64,000 nt of DNA from Rhytidiadelphus loreus (lineage: Eukaryota; Streptophyta; Bryopsida; Hypnales; Hylocomiaceae): assembly GCA_947034895.1 (NCBI GenBank), contig OX344764.1:43381348-43445347 (forward strand). Direction: 5' to 3'. The notes below the pieces were generated by a model. The model saw only the letters and a list, made by a program, of their open reading frames with translations. It was not told where the DNA came from and did not search any database. Positions 46,400 to 59,514 of the stretch are shown one piece after another. Both the position numbers and the translations under genes were made by a program. Within the stretch, counting starts at the first letter, position 1. Each line of letters begins with the position of its first letter.

Positions 46400-47532
46400 G
46401 ACTTGCTCCTCAATCATAGCGAGGAGAAAAAAGCCAAATTACAGTACTTCACAAGACCCGTCCTTTTGTGCAGAAAAATGAGGTATGATGTACCATGCAT
46501 CTGGAATGGGTGATGGTCACAAAGGCAACTCTGCATCGTACACATATCTCAAATAGTCAAATCGGATGATGCAGGTGGAGGATCTCTGGGCCCGGTCGAT
46601 TTCATGGTATAGGACAAGCGAGAATCCAAAAGAATGCATGAAATTGACAATCGCATGTACCTTGAATATGCACGCGTGCTGCGTGCAGCATCTCTTCTTA
46701 TAAAAAATGATCGATCACAATGTTTCACATAACATCGCGATATCAAAATATATCACCCAGTGTACAGAGTGTGTACGTATACCATCACTCAAACCATTAC
46801 ATACTCTGGCCTATTGGATTCATCATCTTCCTAGGCGGATCTAAAGGAGCAGACTCAAAGAATCTGACAGAATTGAGAAAAGCTTGTCCGGCAAAATGTC
46901 ACGAATTGAACATACAGTAAATATCGAACCAAACCCTTGATGGTCGAATCGAAATTCCAAGGACTCCCACAGAGTGCACCGGCTCTAAAATTGGGCTAAA
47001 ACTGCAATAGATACAATGATATGCAGCACTCAAAACTATGGCACTTTCCAGCAGCAAGCAAGAAACTAAACAACATCATCCAAATTTCAATTCCAATCCT
47101 CAAATTATCAATTGCAAGTATCACCTAATCCCCACATTACAGATCATCAACGACAGCTAGCTCCAAAGCTTCGTGAACGCACTCCAGTACAGATAATTCT
47201 CGTTCCCGATTGAAGAGACAGACAGAGAGAAAGACAGATTGAAACCAAATACCCACGTCGTGAAAAGAATCATGAAATGAATCAACCGGACGTCGAGCTG
47301 GCACATAATTAAGCAGATCAGAACGGACCCGAATTCAGAACAAACGCGGTCAAATCTTATGCATGATTCAGCAACTGGGAGGACCAGTGAAGAGGAATTG
47401 TTTTTGGAGATGCAGCGAAATACATCCAGAACTCAAACCACGCATCATTCAGATTAAAGACAGTCCTGCACTCCTGCAGTAGTCCAATTGGTTACGAATG
47501 TTACGGAGCAGCAGCAGGCTAGGATGATTCTG
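46400..47532. other. 3' flank of the polyphenol oxidase gene
   Basis: GC-richer than the AT-rich repeats to its left. No other gene recognised. The 3' untranslated region of the minus-strand oxidase gene is expected to start at 47532 and run leftwards. Its end could not be fixed. Confidence 0.45.
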
Positions 47533-50177
47533 CTAGAGCGGCACACTGGGTCCGAAGTCGTAGAGGATTCTCACTCGACCGAAAGTGATATTCATCCCCG
47601 GCGGCGCCGTCGTTTGCACAACAGTCACCACAACATCCTTCACGTCGTCCTTTCCAATCTGCACCAGCTTGGGTCCGATGGCCATACGCCACACGCGCTT
47701 GGGGTTGAAAGTACCCTGGCCGGTGATCGGTCCGGAGCTGAACTTCCCTGCGTACTCAGGACACGTTGGTCCGTTGGCGGCAACTGCATGTGGGAATAAT
47801 AAATACGCCTTCCAGCTAGCGCCTGCCGTGATGTTGGGTTTGCGGATGCCGGAAATCTCCAGAATCTCCGTGCCGTTGGTGAGACGGACCTTCGGGCGTT
47901 TTACACGGAACGTCATCGGGGTCAGGCCCAGGACTTGGGAATTTTGGAGCTTGGTCGTGTTGCTAATCAGGGCTTCCGTGGCGGATTGGTTGAGTGGGTT
48001 GCAGAGGGGGATGGCATTCTCTTGACCAGGCGGCACGCCGTTCGTCGCCCACGGCGTCGGTATGGCTTCGTAACTGTACCTGCAGGCGGAGAAAGTGAGG
48101 ATGGAAACGATCGAATTGTGAGAGTTACGTTTACTGTGGAAGTCCACTGAAAGCGCTAAACCGTAGAGATATATAGCCGCGCGCACTGCCAAGAAGCCTA
48201 CTGAGTCCATATGTAGCTTGTTAAAACTTCCGCTCAACTTCAATCGCTTGCTATAATCTCAATATTTTAACTGAGGAGGCCTATTACTAGTATATAACTC
48301 TTTAGAAACACAAATTTAGAATTCAATTGAATATGCCAATTAATTTTTTGAGTGCAACTATAGATTAAACTAGCCTACCGGGCTTTACAGTTCGACACAA
48401 TCCTACGTAATTACAGGTGTATGAACCTTGTTGGAGCAGATTACATGCATGTCCGTGGGCAATTTTCAGAAGATGATTGGAGGCCGTTCAACTGACTGAC
48501 TGAATCTTCAAACGCCGGCTCAGTACCGGATTGAAATCAATGAGCCAGCAATATACTAAATTGACATTCATGATTTGTTCTAAAATCTTTGTTCAATATA
48601 CAAAGAGTGTTGCTACCTACGAACAACAATGGTAACGGACTAATCCGACTGTTGCCACATGTGATACGCATATCGATGTCAGTATGTCACCAATCGTAGG
48701 CAAATTCACAAGGTTGTCGCTCACACAGGAGAAAGTGAGACAGGGAAACGCTAAAGAGTCCCTAGCTGGTGTTTTTTGGAATTGTTGAATCTTCTTCCAT
48801 CATTTTCAATCACACCAAAATGCTGAAACAAGGGTCTCAATGGATTACACCATTATAACAATAAAGACGAACAACATTATGAGATGTAACTTACTACGAA
48901 TATATAATTAGATAGAAATCTATGGAATGGAGGAAGCTTGAAACCATGCATGACTCACAGAATATTGATAGCACGTATGGTCGATGAAGAAGTTCGTTAC
49001 ACTCTCAGAAGTGTAGTTCAGTACACCGAGCTTAAAAAAATATGCACTCTGGATAGCAATAAACCCGGGCGATCCGGGGATGATTGATTGCATTCAATTT
49101 CCGTACGTACCTGAGAAGATCCATGTCGAGCGTCTGCTGGACGCTCATCTTCACCAGATTCGCGTTCTCGTCGTAGAACGTGAACATCGAGTCATTAAAC
49201 GCTTGGTCCATTGGACTGGTTCTCACCCCCCCTGGCAGCCCTTGCCACAACGTCCACATCCGATCGATATTGCTGTGATGCGCGTAAAACACCGGATCAA
49301 TCCCAGCTCTTGCAAGAGTCCCCATATCGTTCAGCCTCGCATTCGGGTCCCCCACCCACACATGCACAGGCCCATGGGGGGAGGTTGAAATCGTCCCCTG
49401 CCCTGGCCCCCCGTAATCCCCAAAATAGTACGGCAACCCATAGAACAGCCCCGGCGTGGGCGCCCCAGTCACCAACTGCGAGTATTGCAACCGATCATTC
49501 TGCTGTCTCAGAAACGCCGCCGTCTTGTTGTTACACCCCCCACCACGCGTATCCAGATCAACCAAATTCTCAGGAGTGGAGCAGTTGTTGCGGAGGCGGT
49601 TCCAGAGAGATGAGCTTCGGTTGTAGTAAATCGCGGGGAAGGAGTTCGGGAGGGGGTCAAGTTCCTGGGAGTTGTCCCACGCCCAGAACGGCAGAGCGAA
49701 GCTGTCGTCGTCGAGCATGTTGGCGAGGATGCGTTCGTGCCAAAACATAAACATGCGGTGCCAGGGGAGGAAGAACCAGCTGTTGTGAATCTCTAAGGGA
49801 TTCTGTTGTCCAGGGAAGTGGAGCGCGAAGTCGCAGTACAGGCAGTGCATATTCATCTGGTTGAGTAATGAGCGCGGGTCGGAGTCGGGGAGAGCGCGGA
49901 TCATCGCGTAGGCGCGCTCCAGACGCGAGACCTCGAACGGCGTGAGCAAGTGCACTGGGCGGCGGATGCGCCATGGCTGGGTGCTAATCGTGTCAAGCTT
50001 GAATTCTCGGATGCCGGGGGTGCCTGTGTAAGGGGTGGGCATGCAGCAGCGCTCGACGCTGTTGCATTGTGTGGGGATGTCTGCGGCGGGGAAGGGACCT
50101 CCGTTTTGCAAGCGCGCTTCGGATGTCCAGACCACGAGGATCATGGACAGAACTGCCCAAAGCATGGAACTCGTCAT
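47533..50177 (-). CDS. Polyphenol oxidase (plant type-3 copper enzyme), two exons, 537 aa
   Basis: Exon 1 is 50177-49111, ending at AG|GTACGTAC in phase 2. Exon 2 is 48079-47533, starting after CTGCAG|. The junction rebuilds an Arg codon. The enzyme oxidises mono- or diphenols to o-quinones. Residues 1-20 form a hydrophobic signal peptide, with no plastid transit peptide, so the product should enter the secretory pathway. CuA ligands are H111, H131 and H140, and the HCLYC motif (H111-C115) supplies the thioether Cys. CuB ligands lie in HGPVH (H268, H272) and in DPVFYAHHSNIDRMW (H300 or H301). Cys38, 44, 45 and 112 fit the conserved disulfides. The central linker keeps FTFYDENANLVK but lacks the DWL triplet. 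Exon 2 holds the C-terminal KFDV-type shielding domain (YAGKFSSGP, then DVVVTVVQT). The length equals a full latent enzyme. No damage was seen. Confidence 0.93.
48080..49110 (-). other. Intron of the polyphenol oxidase gene (1,031 bp)
   Basis: Minus-strand donor GTACGTACGG and acceptor CTCCGCCTGCAG. AT-rich and without a coding frame that continues the protein. It lies between the copper domain plus linker and the C-terminal domain. Confidence 0.9.
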
Positions 50178-52545
50178 GACTGATCAGCAGGATGTGAGCT
50201 AGCGCCTTGCATGCATGTGTACGTGCGCTTGCTGCTCCGGGTTTCACTACTACAACAGGTTCTTGGCCTCGGAGCAACCCCCGCCAGGAAATTCCTCGCT
50301 GTATTTCCGGACGGATTCTGTACACCAACAACGAGCAAATTCGAATGGAACTCCCTCCTTCCCAGCCAGAACCTGACTCTCCTGTTGCATTGTTTGCTCG
50401 GTGAATTTTGTCGCTTTTGTCAGATGTTTCTCTATTGCAGTGATTATAAAGTTGTTACCTTGAGTCAAAAAATTGTGTGAAAAAAACAAACCTCAGACTC
50501 TGGATTCGTGTAGTTGCATCATTGCATGGGTATTTTTTTACGTGCGTAAAGTACGACCCCTAGGATCAATCATGCCAGTCAGCCCAGTCAGCAACAGCAG
50601 CGTAGAGGGGACTTCATGAGGGATTGAGGGCATGTTCTTTCGGTGCCCGTTTGCCATCTCCGTTCTCTTGTCATTCATATGACTATTTGGAAGAATCTCG
50701 TCCTCAACAACTTTCCATTCTATGATTTCTATCTAAATACCATGTGGAGAGAAGTGTTGATTAACTTTTGCATATCAATTCTTCAGTTTGGCATTAAATA
50801 AGCATATTAGACTATTAGTTTTATTAATAGGGGTGGTCTAAAGAACATGGTCACTTGAAGGACTTGTTACCTCAATACTCAATTCTAGTATATTTAGTCA
50901 AACTAAGATGAATATGTTTTTGTGTTTTGCAAGTTGGACTAAAGATGCATATAAGGTAAGTGCACCCTTAGTAACACTAATAGCATTTGAGCACACTTAA
51001 TTACTAAATATTATAAAATATAAATTATTTATATTTATTGGATCTTATCGGAAAGTGAAAGAGGATTCCAATGTACTTTAGTCGTATAGCAATAATTATT
51101 TGGACACCATATGAATAAAATAATAATGAAATTTTAAAATATTGTTTAATTTTAGAGGATCATAATAAAAATTGATAGTAGATTCTCTACTTCTCTTGGA
51201 CTTTCATGTTTGATTTGTGTACATCTTATAGCATCAATATTTAGGTTTTGGGATTATTTTTTGGTCCAAATTCCAAAGTGTAGGTGTTATATTTTGAATG
51301 TTACCACAATGGTGAAAATGATGCATTGACATATCTTATATTTTGAGTCTTTAGACTATCTTGAAAAGAAAGAGAAAAATGTAGATTTTAGATTTACATG
51401 ACTAAAGAGTTTGTTGAGGGTCGGCCATTTTAACAACAATTTCACATTCATTTGTCACAAGTTCACAACATTCCGTAATGGTGTCTTTCGCCAAAAATGT
51501 CTTTGAACTTTGAAGTATACATCTTTCTAAAACAATCAATGCCTTTAATTTGAATATCCAAGATTGAAGAAATATTTTTAACTCCTAAAGTTCTGTGATT
51601 AAGTTTTCTGTGATTATTTTTTTTCTTGTGATTAACTGCTTGTTTTAGTTTTCTAAACCGAAATTTGAAAAATGAGATTTTTTTGTATACTTTCATTCTT
51701 GTTACAATACAATTTCAATGAACACTAGTATGCCTACATATGGTCAAAATTTCAGAATAATTGACCACATAGATTAGAAAATTTTAATGTTCAAAAATGG
51801 CTATGAAGTTTTATTGATCTTGCTAGTGACGATCAAGTGATCAACCAAGTTTTGACCACAATTTGTATAAATCTTTTGGTATAAAGACTATTAAAATTTG
51901 ATTGGATTATGTGCTTTGTCATGTTAGATTGTTAAGTGACTTCCTACCAATTTCCATGGTAATCCATTGAGTGTAGTACCCTAAAAAAATCGTACAAGGC
52001 TTTGATTTACTGAAAGTAAAGGCTAGTTGTAGAGATGGAGGACTAAAGGCTGAGCTGTGGAGATGGAGGCTCAACGACGCTAGTGTATGAGCAGGGAGCG
52101 AGGAGCTTGTGAGTGGGAAGCTTGTGAGCGGGGAGCCTTGAAAAAAAAAATCAAGTTTTTATCAAAAAATATTTTTTTTGAAAAATAATTTTAATGGAGA
52201 ACAAAATATACTATTTTCAATAAATTTTAGGTTCTATGACCGTTATTCCTATAACTGTGGATTTCAATAAAAAAAAATTCAAAAATTGTCACTATTCATT
52301 TCTAGCAGAAAACAACTTCATATTGTGGTACACAATTCAGTATTCAATTCAACCACTATAATTTTTATGTCGAGGCACTCACAAATTATTTTGAGAACAC
52401 TATAGAATATATTAGACTAATGTGACTCACAAACACAATAATAAGTATAACCTAACATCCACTAATGCTACTCTACATCAACACTTTACTTGGAGCTCAC
52501 TATAGACATCGTATGCACCAGTATAATTTGGGGCCTCATAGGATT
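50178..52545. other. Upstream region of the oxidase gene, then AT-rich spacer
   Basis: The first 350 bases hold the presumed promoter and leader of the minus-strand oxidase gene. TTATAA (50444-50449) lies about 270 bases upstream of the ATG and is a candidate TATA-like element. Beyond 50.7 kb the sequence is AT-rich and non-coding. At 52073-52092 CAACGACGCTAGTGTATGAG matches the end of a MITE family seen at 41945 and 54310. Confidence 0.4.
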
Positions 52546-52719
52546 CACTAGTAGGAACCCATGTTTTTCTAGATAGATTTTTCTAGACATCCACATGTTT
52601 TCATATTAACAGTGACGTCAAATAAAACATCTTGATGTTTTATTTGACGTCGTTGTTAACATGAAAACATGTGGATGTCTAGAAAAATCCGTCTAGAAAA
52701 ACATAGGGTTTTACTAGTG
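52546..52719. mobile_element. CACTA-type MITE, near-perfect 174-bp palindrome
   Basis: Starts CACTAGTAGGAACCCATG and ends CATAGGGTTTTACTAGTG. The arms pair almost completely down to a turn near 52632. ATT occurs on both sides (52543-52545 and 52720-52722), matching the three-base duplication of CACTA (En/Spm) transposons. No coding capacity. Confidence 0.85.
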
Positions 52720-53995
52720 ATTCAAACCTCAACCACCACATTCAAGTCTCATGAACCTCTCACAAATGTATTCCAACCTAATGTAGTGACCATTACTTAA
52801 GAAAAAATATATATAAATGAAAAAAGGCATCTTTCCCAAAAAATTGAAAAAAATTGGAAAACAAATAATAGACTAATAAATAATAAAAAGTAATGCCTAA
52901 GCAATGGATTGTAAGGGAATCAATATTAAAAATAATTATGTCTCCTAAATTGGACAATGAAGGGAAAAATGAGAGCGCAATAAAGAAAAAATGAAAAAAA
53001 TAATAATAATAATAATGATTGAAAAAAGGAATAAAAGGAAAAGAATAGAAACAAAACAACCAAAACATTTGAAATAAAAAAGAAGGACCAAATAATTTTT
53101 TTTGAAATGGATATATATTCATGTGAATTTTTCAAATTAGGGTTTACAATTACAAATTTTAGAACTACATAACTTCTTCTTTAAAAATATTTAACTTTGT
53201 AAACACACTCCTACATTTCAAGGATGTATAGAATTGTTGCATTCTATACACTTTAAATCATTTCAATTGTACTAAATTTTAATACAAATGAATACAAAAG
53301 AAGTACATAAAAATATATGGCCAAGACTACTCTAGAATTGTGATGATCCCTACTTTAAATAAAAGAAGCTTCACCTCGTTGAAGCTATAATTTGGTGCAT
53401 GAATGAATTTATCTTCATAGATGTCCATCTTGTAGAAGTACCAGTACAAGTATTATAAGTGCTTGCAATTAATGTATTTTTGACGACCTCCAATGGCTAA
53501 AATTGTCATGTTTGTAAAGTTTGAGCATGTGTATGAGGATTATGTACCTATTGTAATTCAATACACATTTTTATTAAGGTCAAATCCAATCTCTAATTAA
53601 ACAATTGTACCTAGTCCTAGAAAAGGCAACAATATTACTCCTAGTATTTCTCCTTTGACATAGCTAGCACTCTCCCACTTGTTATGTTGTTTTGTAATTG
53701 GTGCATTTGCAATTTGCCATATGGTTCAATTCTTTTGGACCGTTGGATATACATTTGCATCATGTAGAGGTGGTTGAATATACAACACATTCTTGAATAT
53801 GTTAAACATACTGAACACTTGACGTGGGGACAAAGTAAGGTGTTCTTGCAGACGGAAGCCAACATGTTGCAATAGTATTCCTCATCTCAACTTAGATTTG
53901 TCCCAATCAATGTAAAGAAGAGATTGCATTTCACAACGTATAGATAAAGAAGTTTTTTTAAGAAGAAAGAGGGTTACAATAGGTAGTAGAGTACA
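52720..53995. other. AT-rich spacer with no gene
   Basis: Poly-A and (AAT)n-rich DNA. The T-rich minus-strand ORF near 52793-53122 is low-complexity Phe/Tyr-rich and is not credible as a gene. Confidence 0.5.
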
Positions 53996-54333
53996 GTTGC
54001 TATTATGTGAGCCTAGGGATCTCGAGTCCATGAATATAGAAGCCTAGGCTCTTATATTTTTGGCACCTTTCATAGTTACATGATGTTTATATTATAGGTG
54101 TCAATGTTGTAGGTACCTATGTTATAAGCACCTTTTATGGTTATAGGATATTTGCATAATAGGTGCCTAATTACATTATAGATGTCTATAATATAGGCAC
54201 CTTCCTTACTATAGTTATAGGATGTTTATATTATAAGTATGTATATTATAGACATCTCCAATAGTTGTAGAGTACCTATGTGTCTAAACTCAAGGCTTGT
54301 AGGCTCACATACTAGCACCATTGGGTAGTAGAG
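53996..54333. mobile_element. MITE with TGTGAGCCTA ends and internal GGCACC repeats
   Basis: Left end GCTATTATGTGAGCCTAGG and right end the complement of GCTAGTATGTGAGCCTAC. The inside has four or five degenerate units of ATAGGTGCCT, TATTATAGGCACC and TTATAGGATGTTTATATTATAGG. Single related ends occur at 41945 and 52073. Confidence 0.65.
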
Positions 54334-54711
54334 GACTTAATCCTATGTTTGCTGAAAATATTGTTTTCATCACTGATGCAAATGTTGAGGACGTGTTTGG
54401 AAAGTGCTCCAAATTGAACACAACCTATACATTATTGAATCCCAATGCAAATTTTGTTTCCATATAGTTGTACTCTTGTATTGTTATACTCTAAAATTTA
54501 TGGATCTAAGTAGGTTACCAATGACAAATTTGTTGTGTGCTTGGTGAAGGGCTACATGATTACAAATGTGAAAAGAAGAAGAAGGTTAATTAGACATTGA
54601 CAGCTTGGACAACCACTTTAGAAAAAACTTATCAAGTGCAACAACTCATGTTTCGGCTTTCAAATCTACTAATGGAGATATAACAACTTTAGGTGGCAAC
54701 CATAGTCGTTG

Positions 54712-54871
54712 TAAGACAACTCAACCTATGACAAGCCAATTTTGGATCAACTTAATGTAGGTCCAAAAATTCTTTAGCTATACATGTGTCTTCTAAAATT
54801 TACTTCACAAGAATTTTTTCGCCTACATTAGGTTGGTCTAAAGTTGGCCTGTCATAGGCTAAGTTACCTTA
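54712..54871. mobile_element. Short MITE (about 160 bp)
   Basis: Inverted ends TAAGACAACTCAACCTATGA at 54712 and the complement at 54846-54871 (TAAGGTAACTTAGCCTATGA). The arms extend inward through GCCAA-TTT-GA and ACTTAATGTAGG words. A related fragment occurs near 32815. Confidence 0.65.
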
Positions 54872-55156
54872 CATCCCAACGATGCAGAGTTAGCTTTTGT
54901 AGTATGGGAGCAATGGTAATAAAAGAGGGAATAAAGGTTATGCCAAGGAGCGCTAGGTTTTGTGATCTTTTTAACAACCTTTATCATTACTAGGTATTGC
55001 AAAGTGATTTAGATCTAGTTTGGAATGTTGCTGAACTTGAAAGTGAGATCCTTGTGATTGCTACAAGTAAAATTAAATGCATGGAGCCATAGAAGTAGAG
55101 TATAAAAATCACAAACAAGCTTCTTGGATTAAAATTTAACATGAATGATTGTCGTA

Positions 55157-56219
55157 CTAATACAATAAAAGAAAATGCAAATAAGGTAGTAATGCAAATA
55201 AGGTAATAATGAGTGTTTCTAACTCCACCCTTAAGTCAAAAAGTTGCACACGGGTGAGTTGTAAACTTAGTGTTCTTTGGCTTTCCAAGCAATGGACACT
55301 TTGTTTATGACGATTGTAATCTACTTTAAAATGCTTCAAAACACACTAAACGTTAAAAAGTTCAAGACCTTGATGAGTAAGTAAAACCTAATCTACTATT
55401 AAAATCTATCTAAGCTAATTTGTAGAATGCACTTTGCCCTTCCCAAAATGGTAAAGCAAGTAGAATTCTGATATTCCTACTAAAAAATATCTATGGATGA
55501 AATTCGTCTCAACTTCATCCGATGACTAAAAATAGCAAATGAATTCAAAATAAATCTAAATTTTAGGGTTAAGTTGTTAATTAAATTAACTAATGGATTT
55601 TGAGAGAAAAACTAATTTTGACCTATTTTAAGAAATTTCATCCACACTTTTAATTCTTTAAAATTAAAGTAATTTTTAAAGTAAAAGATGGTTTGGAATC
55701 TTCAAAAGATTCTCAAAAAGATTATAGTTTCAAAATATTCCTTAGTTATTCTTTGAGAATGTTCCTAATTGTTCATTTATTAATCTTAATTCTAAGTTAT
55801 TATTCTAAAATTAGTAATTTTTTGGGCTTTTATGGTTTTTATGAGGAACGTAAGAAATCATCTTTTTATTAACGTAATAATTTTAGGTCTTTAACTTTTG
55901 GCAAAAAAGTTATTAATGGATAAAATTATTGCGTGAATTTTAATTATTAATTTTATCCAATAATTCTTTTTTGGTTAGACTTAAACTATTAAACTTCAAT
56001 CTTTGGATTAATTGTTACATTATAATTTCTAAATTCTTAATCCTAAAAAATATACTACTATTGGTTAATTTAAAATGTTTTCAGCAATGTTTTAGCAATT
56101 AAAGGAATTAAAAGTCAAAATCAAAACGAAATTATACTTACTTCTCCTATAAAGTCCTCGATGGTTCCATCTTCCATGATTATTAAATGAATGGTCTCAT
56201 ATGGCCCGTCGATCTCCAT
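55157..56219 (-). CDS. Candidate two-exon small gene inside repeat copy D' (88 aa)
   Basis: Exon 1 is 56219-56142, from an ATG to a strong donor (GAA|GTAAGTA). Exon 2 is 55345-55157, after the acceptor GTTTAG. Both junctions are phase 0, giving 88 residues. Exon 1 keeps ME, ETI and EDGTIE as in copy D (MEN..., ETI, DDGTID). Exon 2 holds HCLESQRTL and VQLFDLRVELETL, the second also kept in copy D. The C-terminal end (LFALLPYLHFLLLY) is hydrophobic and has no counterpart in D, so the true end may differ. No known domain is recognised. The gene lies 5.2 kb downstream of the conserved TATA box of D' on the same strand, with an insertion in between. It may be a gene carried by an LTR-like element. 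Without transcript data it is a hypothesis. Confidence 0.4.
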
Positions 56220-58351
56220 GTCCTACGCCATCCAAATTCCACCTTTAATTTGATTTGTTGGTTGATATTGTCGATTTTCTCCTTCTTCCTAATTAATCCC
56301 TGAAATTTTTGTGTAATTGGCTAACTACTTGGGGTTGTAATTAGAAAATTACCTCAAAGCTTAGCCTACAAAATAAAATCTAATAAAATCTAATTTCTCT
56401 AATTGTTAGGATTTGTTAATTGTCCATTAGATAATAGTTGGCACTTTTGTTTTATCTATTTGGCTCTATTAGGCCTAATAAAGCAAAACACAAACTAACC
56501 AGCAAACTACTTAGAATCTAATTAATGACGAACCAACAAAGAATAAAGAATGAAGGAATTTGTTCAATAGTGTTGATTCTCTAACAACTATTGTTTAATG
56601 CTCCATTGAGTCACGTTTCCTCCTTCCTCTTGCACCTTCCACTTCTTTATAATTCTACTTCCCTCCTCACACCACTCTCTTCATTTTCATGTTTTGTGGT
56701 TCAAGTTGTTAAGGCGGTGAGAGAGATGGGATTAAGACTTTGGTCTCAGGGAGATTATTCCTTGTAATTTAAGGTATAGACTAGAGTTAAGAGGGGTTTT
56801 GATATGGGGCTATTTACCTTAATTATTGCATTTAAGATGACCATATTTTTACATAAAAAACTAAAAAGGGCATATTTCCAATACCCTGTAGTTTTTATAA
56901 ATTCATTCATGCAAGTTTTTAAGTGGGGCTATCTTACATATAAAATTTAACTGTCCAATTTTCTCCCACCTTCACCCTTCTTCACAAATTTTTCTTCCAT
57001 CTACTGCATGTCTGCATCTATGTATAGGATATACATTGTAAAACCAACAATAATCAATTGAATTCAAGTGGCAATTTTTAACCCTAAAGGCCAATTGTCC
57101 ATTGAATGAACAATTAAAACTTCGAGTAAGTTCTTGTGAAGTCAAATTTGGTCAGTTGTTCATAAAATTTTGACACAAGATGTGAACATGTATCCTTTTA
57201 GTGAAAATATAAAAAAATTCTGCCCTAAACATTTTTAGTAGCCCTTGCAATTTGGGCATCTTTGAGGCATCTTTTGCAAAAACTCTCATCAACTATTGAA
57301 ATTTGGTATTTACGTTACTAATAAAATATGGCATACAATTGTCAAAAACAATTTAGTTCCAAATCACATTTTGACAAGCATTCTGAGAGGAGTCAAACTT
57401 TATTAGCTATGTTAGGATGGCTTCAAGAAAAAACCTTTTCTTCTAACCTCAAGCCCTATTATCTTGCAATATATGAAGTCAAAGTTCTTGAAATTTTTCC
57501 CACATATTCTAAATGTTTGTCTCTAATTTTTAACCCTTTAGATTTCAAATAAAAAAATATCTCATTGCACAGGAAATCATCAAAAAAAAACTAGTGTATT
57601 GCTAATGCACTTAACCTATTTGCATTGCAAGTTGATTCAAATTTTTCATGAGTGAACCTAACATCATATATTTATAAATAGTCAAAATCCTCATTTTTAT
57701 GTAGACCAAAAATTTTACTCCAAGAGGGCTTGAAGTTTGTTGATCCTAATTCATAGGAATGAAAATAAAGGTTTTTTTCTCACTTCAGACATTATAATCT
57801 TTCAATCCACATGGTCAAATGGGCTAAAATTGTTTTCACACATTGCCATAACTACATAATACACTTTTATATAGTTGGATATAGTTAAAATAATTTTTCA
57901 TTTTAGACAATGCATCAATAATTGGCAATTTTGGATTTTTCCTCTTCCAAAACACCCTCTAGTCTTTAGGGGTTAATAACATTGAACACTTTAGAATTCC
58001 TAATGAAACTATCCCATGAAAATCTCATTCAATATGAGTGTGATTAACACATATGGCTTCAGTTAAATGGACTATAAATTCTATCCTTATATTGTACAAT
58101 TTTCAATTTGTTGAATCCACTAAGGTAAACCTCCCTATTTATACAATGTGACAATTTTGTCACTTTTAGTTGATGTCTTACATTTACATTTAATTTTTTT
58201 TTATATATACACTACAAGTACCATGACACAATTTTAGTCGACCATCCTTCATCGTAGATTTTCTTGACTATGTCCATTTTATCATCCATATGAAATTATT
58301 TGTCTACATCTATACTCATCATACTATGAAAAATTTGCACAGCTTTTATTT
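56220..58351. other. Spacer of copy D' and AT-rich inserted DNA
   Basis: 56220-56800 continues homology with copy D (for example 56700 against 16390, inverse). From about 56800 the sequence is AT-rich and unrelated to D, which suggests that later insertions separate the D' promoter from its coding exons. No gene. Confidence 0.4.
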
Positions 58352-59075
58352 GGGTGAATGCAAGAAACACCGGTACTATTTTGCGTCACAATTGGTATGA
58401 TGGAGTTGCCATTTGTCATATCTTTTGAGAAATGAAGTCCATGTACTTGAAGTTTTTATTGGAGATGGCTAACTTGGAAGTCCTTAGATTCCTTACTTTT
58501 GAGAAATTTTGAAAAAAAATCCTTTAATTAAATTTTAGTTTACCTAATTTTTCACACTTTGTGTTTTAGAGGTTTTTAGTACTGTAGAGTATCCAAAAAT
58601 GATTATGTACGTCTAGGATTGTTGTGGGCTATTGCCACAATAGAAGGGCATGTGCCCACCAAAGGGCATTCAAAAAAACACAATTCTTTGTCCTCAACAT
58701 GCATGCAAATAGGGGTCTTTTGCCCATAGCGCTCCAAACATTCATGATGGTTTCAACTTTTAGTTTTTGGTGAAATGTAATCACTATCAAGTCCTTACAA
58801 ATGGCCAATTTTTAGTTTTTTTTATTCATGATTTTCTAATTATTATTAATTTATACTTAATTTTATCTATTTTTTGTGACAAACTGTCATTTTTTTCAAA
58901 TAGTACTGTTTCAGTATTATTAAGTACTCAAAAGTACTATTGGCCGTTGATTTTTCGGATCAACAGCTAAGATTGCTCCGTTTTGTAGTACTACCAGTAC
59001 TTGTGGTACTGGACAGAAAAAGCGCAGTTTTGGCAGAATGCTCCCTAAATCGTTCGGTGTTTCTTGCATCTACCC
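58352..59075. mobile_element. TIR element with GGGTGAATGCAAGAAACACCG ends (0.72 kb)
   Basis: Ends at 58352-58372 and 59055-59075 are inverted copies with one or two mismatches in about 21 bases. ATTT precedes the left end and follows the right end, a possible four-base target duplication. AGTACT-type short palindromes cluster near the right end. No transposase. Confidence 0.7.
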
Positions 59076-59514
59076 ATTTGTCAAGGCTAACTTATTAATA
59101 TTAATAAAAATTCCTATTATATGATGTTTTTACATACCCTATTTATATATATTAGAGTGTGTAGTATTTCATGAATCCTATAGTAATTCTACAAATTATA
59201 TAAAATTTGCCCCCTTTGAATTAAATGGACCCTATCTTTTAACTTATGTAGTTTTCTAAAAACTGTGAATAATCTACCTGGGACTTTGATTAAGTTGATG
59301 TTTTGGGATTCAAAGTTTGTTAGTGTATTCTCTTCCTCACTCAACTTTGTTTTTGAGTTTCAATTTTAGATTGGAATTTTTCCCCAAAATTTTAGATTGA
59401 CATTCTCATCAAGTTTAAACATCTAAGTTTCCGGTCCCTGTACTGTTTTCAATTTCAGGTCCACACCAGATCAGAAGGCCGACTCACTCAGACTCCGCTC
59501 CACCCAGCCACCAG

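Noticed and set aside
49211..49750. 179-residue plus-strand frame inside the oxidase exon
   Set aside because: It is antisense to the conserved copper-binding domain and is rich in Pro/Ser/Thr, as expected from the complement of GC-rich coding sequence.
52793..53122. 109-residue Phe/Tyr/Leu-rich minus-strand frame resembling a membrane protein
   Set aside because: It is the translation of A/AAT-rich low-complexity DNA. The apparent hydrophobicity follows from T-rich codons.
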